The notes beneath the pieces were generated by a model. The model saw nothing but the letters and a program-made list of their open reading frames with translations, made no database searches and had not been told where the DNA came from. The translations under genes and the position numbers were made by a program. From assembly GCF_921293095.1 (NCBI RefSeq), contig NC_060250.1, positions 112,850,629 to 112,914,628 on the forward strand: DNA of 64,000 nt, given 5' to 3'. Every line of letters starts with the position of its first letter. Position 1 is the stretch's first letter. Shown one piece after another: positions 54,801-63,800 of the stretch. This DNA is from Ischnura elegans. Lineage: Eukaryota > Arthropoda > Insecta > Odonata > Coenagrionidae.

Positions 54801-57800
54801 TTGGTGTGGCACCAGGCGTTCCACGATCCTGAGATTCTACTGGAGTTGCTGGGCGCCCACCCATCCCAGCACCGGTGTTAGACAGAGGAGGATGAGGACT
54901 CAAAGTTGGCATAGTTGGATCTGCAATGATATGGTCAGGTAATGAACAAAAATGAAATGCATACATTAGGTACAAAGACAACCATTGTTAGAAGGCAAGC
55001 ATGATTTAAGCCCATCAAAACTTAATAAATGGCATTGAATTTTTCCAGTACTAACGACACGAGTAGGCAGTGGCAGAACACACTATCAATAAAGGTCATT
55101 TTTTAAATGAGCTGATGCAAAAATTCTCTGCAGATCACAACAATAGTAGGGCCGCATGGCCAAAGAGACCACTGAGATCTGCTTGCATACCAATAATTTT
55201 AATGAAGTCAGGTAATTTCAATCGAAGCAACACATGGACACTGGTAATAAAATGCATTAGCAATGTAAAAGAGAACCTCAAAATATTCATATGGCCAGTG
55301 GGAAATAGCAGCATATCAGTGGTTCCTGACCAGGAATTATGAGCAGTTACTTCAGTCAGTGAATCGTGACAAAGCAGGGAGAATATATCCTAATGACAAA
55401 AAAGTAGTTTATCGAAAATACTTAAAAATATTGCTTGACAGCAGGCAAGCACACAAGGAACAGACAGGCATAATGCATATGATGTGGTAAGGCCATTTAC
55501 CCCACAACAAGCAGGCAGTTTCACATTCACGCAAAATTTTAGCTCCTGACTATTCCCTACCCTACTTGTTAGCTGTTTGTTTAGATATGCCAGATCTTCA
55601 GCAGGGTCAGTTGAAAATTTCCATTTAATAGTGATTTCTAATTATACTAAAATGACACCATTCGATTATTATGTGTACCATTATGATGAAAAATTCTCTC
55701 TCCGAATAAAGAATTAACTCACCAGGTGGAGCAACAGAGGCTGGAGGCTGAGAGTGGGGGTCAGGAAGCGGGGATGGGGCTGCGGAGGCAGGCGATCCCA
55801 CACCCCCCACGGCTGGCTGTGGACCACTAAGGGAAGGATTAGGCGTCAGCGAAGATGACGAGGATGACGAAGACGAGGATGAAGACTGCACCGTGGTAGT
55901 ACCACTACCACCCCGGTACGATGGTGTGCCTCCTGACTGAGTGGAAGTGCTTGTGGCTGAGGTTACTCCGGTTGATGACGTAAGTGGTGGTGGCCTGCGG
56001 AAGAGATGGTAATTCCCATAGAAAAGGTTCCTATTCCAAGATATCTTCGTCAATGTAAATGAGCCAAAATAATGCAGTGGCAAAAATATTGCGCTTCCTC
56101 TTCTTCAAGTGCCTCCATTCATTACGAGGCCAATGTGTCTCAGAGATTTATTTAAACCAAGAGGAGAAAACAATTATACTCACTGTCATAGAAGAAGGGG
56201 AACCTTGGGGGTGCCACGACAATGAAAAATATTAAAAGCTATTAAACCTTCATGATAAATTACAAGCCTCATAAACATAATACCTAAAGAAGCAAATATT
56301 ACTTTTAAAAAAAAGTTACGGCTGAGCCAAATACTTCAATGAATCATCAATAATTAAGTCAATCATAATAATGTTAAAATATCCCCATAATTAACCTTTC
56401 AATGTCATGGATTGAAAATGAAAAATATTTTCTCCTCCTTTTCAATTTCACTAAATTACTATGGTAAGGCTCTGAATGCTACTAACACTCCTTCACAATT
56501 CCTGAAGCTTCCTACAAGCAAGCATCCCAGGGCACTCAATGCAGATTGGCATACTTAAAATACCAATAAGAAAAAAATACCAACACAAAAATTAACAGCT
56601 TCTCACAGTATTAGAAACAAACGATAATACTTGGCTTAAAATACTTATTTTTCCAAGCAAATGCATGGAAGTATGAAAGCCCAAGACAGTTAGTAAGAAA
56701 ATGTTTGGGAGGCAAGAGATACCATTTTTAAGACTTGTAATGGCACATTCACCACTACGAAATACCAAGAGAACAGTAGTTAAACCCTTCTCTTTCCATT
56801 TTGTGCATTACATTGACAGAAAAATGAATAAGAGTGCTCTAGACAAAGAAAAGAAAATGAAAGTAGGAAGCTTAAACCTGTGGATGCTTCATAATACCAA
56901 GCTGATAAACTATATGAGCTTTCATCAATATATACCTGGCAATAAAAGATGGAGAAAATAACATGTTTCAAATAGATAGCAGGAAGAAAAGCACAAAAAA
57001 ATCTAAGAGACCATGTAAGGAGGAACCGCTGACATAGCAAAAAGGAGAGGTAAAAAAGCAAAAAAACAATGGCTAGTATAAATGTGAAAATTATTAAATA
57101 CATGTTTACTATCTGGTCACCATTTATTCTTCTCTTCACTGCATGGAAAGTGAATGAAAACATTTATTTCCATCCTACCAATTTTTCCAATACCAGAACC
57201 TTAATTGTGGTCTAATTAAAATGAAGAATTTGATACTTAAGAGCATTCAATTTTCACTACTGTTCATTAAATTTAAAATGCTATTCTACCAAACCTCTCC
57301 TGTTCGACTAGGAAAGCACTCTATGGGTACAGAAAAGAAATACGTCAAGCAAGGTATCGCTATAACATACAAAGTTTATGTCAGCATTAGGGATATAAAG
57401 CAGACACAATGGAAAAAATATGTACGATGATATTTTGTGCCATGAGAGTATGCATGAATAGAAATGGAGTTCCATTCGGTAACAATGAATAGAAATGCAA
57501 TATGCCATGCCCAATGAATTCATAAGTTCTAACAGAAACTCAAAAATTAAATATCAACAAATCCTGAGAACTCAGGAATTTTACATAAATATACCAAATT
57601 AAACATTTTAGTTAGTTTCAAATTCATTAAAACAAGTGTTTGGTTAGAGAAAAACATTCACATGCAAAAAATGTCAACAATATTAGCCATATTCACATGC
57701 TAGTTATATGTGAAGACCGTTTAATACATAAGTTAAAAGCCAAATGAGGAGATAAAAGCCAGTTCCCAAGAAAATAAGGCCTTGGGCTAAGTTATAATAT

Positions 57801-60800
57801 ATTCAACACCATACTATAGAGAATGTTAGAATAATACTTAATATACAGAATAGAATAACATATTCTGTAAACAGAAGAAGGCATCTAATTCATCATTTTA
57901 GCATGAAATGGAAATTTACTCAGCCACAATAACATTTCTAATGCAATTTACAAATTAATAAACCTCATAAAAATTGAGCACTACCTCATTCTATTGGAAA
58001 AATCTCTGATTTTGATCGATTTCTGATCCCAGAAATTAGATCTACATTCCCATCATCTCATTTATGCCGACAGAATTTTAACCCTAATATACAAAAAACT
58101 CAACTATTCTGATTAACAATTAAGCTCTTTCCCACAAAGCTCTTCCTTCGATGACTGTTTTGAATCTACATTATTCACAATACTCTGTCATGTTTAAATA
58201 ATTCCCACACAAAAATGAATACCCTGGAAAAATGTCATACACAATAATAAACTTGAAAATCAGAGATGACCATTCAACACCTTTGATTAATATTTAAAAA
58301 CGTAATATAGGCTGATAAAAATAACACCAGACCCTCAACCTAACCTCATTAATCAGCGTTTGAGAACAACACTTTAGCTTAACAATAATGCAAATTTAAC
58401 TTAGCTCTAAATTAATTCATAGCTTCTATATTTCCATCATAATCTTCATTTCCTTCTTTTCAAAAGAAAATACAGTATCTATCGCACTTACAAAAATATT
58501 ACTTTCAACAATTGATTTATTCGATTCCTACAGCGTTCCACCTAGGCAAATGATAATCAATAACCTCATAATATAGTATGCCCACACAGATATACATTCT
58601 ACAATACTAATGCCATTAAATTTACGATAATTATTACATTAAAAATTAATAAAAATAATTTGAATTAACTTTTATAAGAACACACCCTAATTATCTTAAA
58701 TAAAAATTTTAACCAAAGCCAAGTTTCTTTGTGGTGCAGTGGTAACTACTAACAACATGATGAATCATTTATTTGAAAACCACCAATTTCTCTCCATAAA
58801 ATCATGCAAAGTCTTTCATGAGGTCCAAACTTAGATTCAATTATCCCATCATGCCAAAGTATTGCTTCTACATCACATCCAATCACTGTTTTAAATGGAA
58901 AGAGAAAGTGCCCATAGTATGCACATGACTTTTAAATCCCCTGCAATACATTTTAAAAAATATTGCTACCTTCTGAAATCGAATTTTCAAAAATTTAGCA
59001 AATAACATATTTGGACCCAAAGTAAGGTAATCATCTTCTTATCAGTGATGAACTAATTGGCATGATTTCTGAAACCAATGAACCCGCTAATAAAAAATAC
59101 TGATTAAGCGAAAGGATTGTTTCACATGGAACAAGGTAACCAATTGGCAATAAACTACCAAACAATAGCAGCAATTAACCATTTAATGAGATAATGCATA
59201 AATTACAAGAAAAACCACTCAATATCATGCAATATAAGAACAACAAAAAGAAGAAATTGGTAAAATCTAAATAGTGTAATAATATTAATCTAAAAATTTG
59301 CCTTTTCTTAGTACTCTACTACAGGATTCAAAAGTAACACATTGCTCTAAGTTCAATGCAAAACATACAAATGGTCAGGTTTACTCAATATCCAAAAACC
59401 ATGCAGGAAAAATAATTGACTGTTTACACAAAAACCAACTTTACATCAAAACCAATGTGATGGGATCAGGATTTATTATAACTTACCACTAATCTTCACT
59501 CTATCATAAATAGAATCTCACATTAGTTCAAGTTTAGGGAGCAACAAAGGATAACTGTTGGCATAAAAATTCAGAACAGCTATATAGTATCACACTAATG
59601 TTGGCTAAGGCCTGGCCTAGCATACAGTGTAAAGATTTTGTTCAGTTATTCTGCCAAGGGAGTGACCTATACAGCACACTGTACAGAGGATATAGGGCTT
59701 TTGACGGATCTGGTTATTACAAAGAAATGGTCGAAGGTTATTTCCCAATTACATTGGAAAGGTTAGCAGGATACCACCAGGAGTTTTCGGAGGAATGTAT
59801 AACGAAACAAAAATTTTTAATTATAAGAAGAAAATCAAGTGACAAAACACACAATATTACTGTAATAGTTAAAAGTGGTAAATTTACAGCAGGACACAAA
59901 GAAAATTGGATGAATTAGTACCAAGAAAGTACCAAGAGATGAAAATAAACTTTACAGAGAAGACAAAAGGTAACAGAAACTCCTAGCACACAAATGTGGG
60001 TACATTTCTAGAGCACCACCCGATTAATAGCATCCAGCCAAAGCAGGGAGACAGAAGATTGATAGGTTACTGTCTGCAGTGGACAAGCAGTGACCAGGAA
60101 GTGGGTTGATGATATTGTGGTCCAAATGTGAAAATGTGCAGGGTGAGGAAGAGGTGTATTTGGCGAGGGGATTTGGGGCTTCTCCGTCAGTACAAACCTC
60201 GGAGGAATGCAGGTGTTGGGGTCGGCCTGGGGCCTGGGACTGTCGCCACCGCCCTCCCAGAAGAGGGAGGGTGAACGGCGGTGAAAGGGGACCATCGGCA
60301 CAGCGGAAGCCACCACGGCCGAGAGCACAGCCCCCGCCTTTGTCCCCCCATGCCGCCCCATCCTCTCAACCTTCTCCCCTTTGGACGACAGGCGGGACGG
60401 GAATGGGGCATTGTTTGAGGAGGGATTTGTGGTGCTGGAGTGGGAAGAAGAGGAGGAGGAGGAAGAGGCAGCGAGGCCACCATTTGTCGTGCTGCCTTTG
60501 CTTGGCCCAGCCTGCCTGTGCTTTCTACACCTGAAAGTGTGGACATGGAAATGAGTCTCAGCCCAACTTTTTACGCGAGATCTCTCTCCAAGGTGTCACT
60601 CCAGGCCCTACTGGAAGACTCGCACACGTGTAATGCAGTGAGTACTACACCATTTCGATTTCTAATTCCAATCCAATAATGACAAAAATTAGGGGATCCC
60701 CAAAAACCTAGCATTGTCTGAGAAGGCTGAAGAATGACATACGCATCATTGCTTGGGATTTTAGCAACCTTCATTCCCCAAGTGACCCTTGTCACAGGTG

Positions 60801-63800
60801 TGTAGTAAAATTGCAGATAAAACTAAAAATTATTCACAGGGAAGAAAATTAACAGATTGTTTAAAAATGAAGTTACAGCTATTGAAAAGTTATAAACGCC
60901 AAACTGCAGTAACAATTTTATTATGAACAGGTGGTGAAGAAAATGATACTGAAAGACCAGTGATGTAAATAAACTATCTAACTTTTAAATTGTACCAAGA
61001 TCTTTACTTTCATCTACTTTATCAAGACTTTTAAAATGATTTTATGTGAATTATAAGGCTTTAACTACTTTTGGTATCAGACAAAAATAATGGTTAGTAT
61101 TCCGCTATAACAGTTTATCGGTAAAGTCAGTATTAAAAATGCCTAGCAATAAAGTAGAATCCTGAATTTTTGCCTATTTCATGTTAATAGAATATTTATG
61201 CAGACATAAAACACGAAATCTCAGCACAAGAAAGAGAAATATGTAGAGTATAAGTAGAATTCATGATAGAAGGAATATGCTAATAATCAGACCATTCCTT
61301 TTTATTAGTTATTTCTTATTGTTACAAAAAGGAGTTGAAACATGGAAAGGAAATTCAACTTATGATTCATAAGTATTTTTCACTTCTTGAATAATAAGAT
61401 ATGTTGGCGGGGCTAAAATAATATCACCTGAACACCCAGAAACTTCCAAACTGAATTTGCCAACAATTACAGCCTAAGACATATTCATCACCATTCACAT
61501 TTATTTCAACCCTAACCGATTGCTAGAGGAGTGAGGGGAGCTTTGCAGGAGAATGAACACTTACTGACAGTGCAGGAATTATGCACACTCCAGTTTGGAT
61601 ATGTATAGCTAAATAACAATTAGGAGTGCAGATATAATTTTTCATGTTCAAATATCATAGTTATTTACTAAATTTGAACTTTAGCTTTGCATTTTAACTA
61701 CTTTAACAAAGGTCAAACGAAAAAGAATTTTTTATAGCTTTTGAGGTAGAAACCTACTTTCGTAACCAGAAACTCAGAAACAAATCATTTGACTGCACTA
61801 CCACCAAATATGACAATTTTTTTAGATAGACGTCTTTAACATAAATACATTCACATTTAAATCACAGAATATGTATAGCTACTAATTAAGAGAGCTGTTA
61901 TTAATTTTGTGAAATGAGATCATATCAGAACTGTACGGAATTTTTCTTATGAGTGTTGTAATCCTCTTCCACAGTGTATAAGTGACTGGTTAATTTAGAT
62001 ACAAAAGAATAAGACATACATTCCTGCATTTATATAATAACCTGGTAAATGAACTAAATGCTTGAATTATAAGCCAAAGAAGCTAGCTTTGTAAAAACTT
62101 ATATTTTTGCTTTCTCTGGCATGAACACGTTTAAGGGGTGAGGTTTGCTAGTCAGCCTTGCAAATATGAAAATTCGTGGATTGTCCCTGAAAGTTTGTTA
62201 CCAGCTCCAGTGAAGAACAGGATTTTTCTTTTTCAGGAAAAAAAAAGCAATTTGTTTTGATAATTAAATTAATTATTGTTCACATGCAGTGAGAACGTTG
62301 CATTGTATTCAACACAACTATAATGACTATTTTGTGAGTTTATGTAAAGTGTAATAATCTCGTGCTAATTCGTTTCCAGAGAGTATAGAATGAATTACTT
62401 TGTCTGATGCCAACAGTTTTGCAAAAATCAAATTACCCGGATCTTTAACTCTAACTCTTCGCAGAAACATTACAATTATGCTGTTGTTAAGATTCCTGAA
62501 TCCATATGATTGAAACCTAATCAGAGAATTTATTATGAACCTACATTTGTAATTTTTTATAAGAGAGAGAAAACGTTTCAATTTAATATGAAATAGTATT
62601 TAATTCCAATAAAATGTAACAGTATGGTTTAAATAGAAGGACTAAGTCAAATAAAGTAGGAAACTCAATGACACGGATGCCATTTATAATTCCCTATTGG
62701 CCATGTCTTCTAAAACATTCGAGTATTACATATTCAAGGAAATTAAATGGAAGAACACCTGTTAAAGCATCATTATATAATAATGCATTTGTAATGTATT
62801 ATGAAATAGTTACTAAGTTACAACACACACCTGAGGTATAATACCAGATATGCTCCCTGAAATAACATATTTACATTTGGACAAGAATTCATTTAGTCTC
62901 AATAGTGCCAAATAAATATATTGAGTAAAATGCATTTTCCCATATATGTATATATATTACACAGACACCCAGACAATAACAGAATATATCCTCCATTAAC
63001 CTAAAAAATGGCTAGCAAGTTGACCTAATAAGAAAACTATTTGATGAATTATAGTTGTTAAAAACTAAATGTACCCTAAAGTGTTTTAAATCCTGCCTTC
63101 CAAGCCATAAATCAAGCTTTGAGCCCAATCTGGTTTCAATCTATGACTCAGTATTTCCAATCCATTCAATAAATAATGGAAATCAATTTTTAAAATGTTA
63201 ATAAAAAAGGCATATTTGATTTTTAGAAAGCCTATTACTTTTCATTACTAAGTGGCTACAAATGAGGCATATGCAAAGTGACAATGAATTAGATAAGCAT
63301 TACATAACAGCATATAATTCATTTCCTCTTCAAAACTACCTGTTACCAAATTATGAGGGCTAAGAGTCTCAAATCATGTGATTTTAAATTATTTTTCCTT
63401 AGCCTAATCTAAAAACATCAGTTAAAATATTCTCGATAGAATTTTCCTGATATTCAATATAACAGCAAATGGGCCATTGAAAATAGGAGAAAAAATAACT
63501 TTCAAAAAGTACACATGCAACACATTTTCAGGTAACTGCAAATGTCATAAACAATCAAGACTTAGGCGCATTCCATTATTCTGACACTGAGATACAATTC
63601 GAATAATCAAGTAATATAGTAACAGAAAAGTAACTAGAAGAGATGCATAACACATCAAAGCTTAACATAAAGAATAACAAACACTACTGTAAGCATAACT
63701 GTACTCTTTTGTCTCATTCTATAACTGCAACCCCAATTTCCCGTTCATTGGCATTAAGATCTACTCCCACAAAATCCATACATATCAACGCACTGAGGTA

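Noticed and set aside
60106..60546. Open frames on plus (142 codons) and in a second minus frame (119 codons)
   Set aside because: These are shadows of a GC-rich MED13 exon. Only the frame with STTNPSSN and VPFHRRSP fits splice phase and homology.
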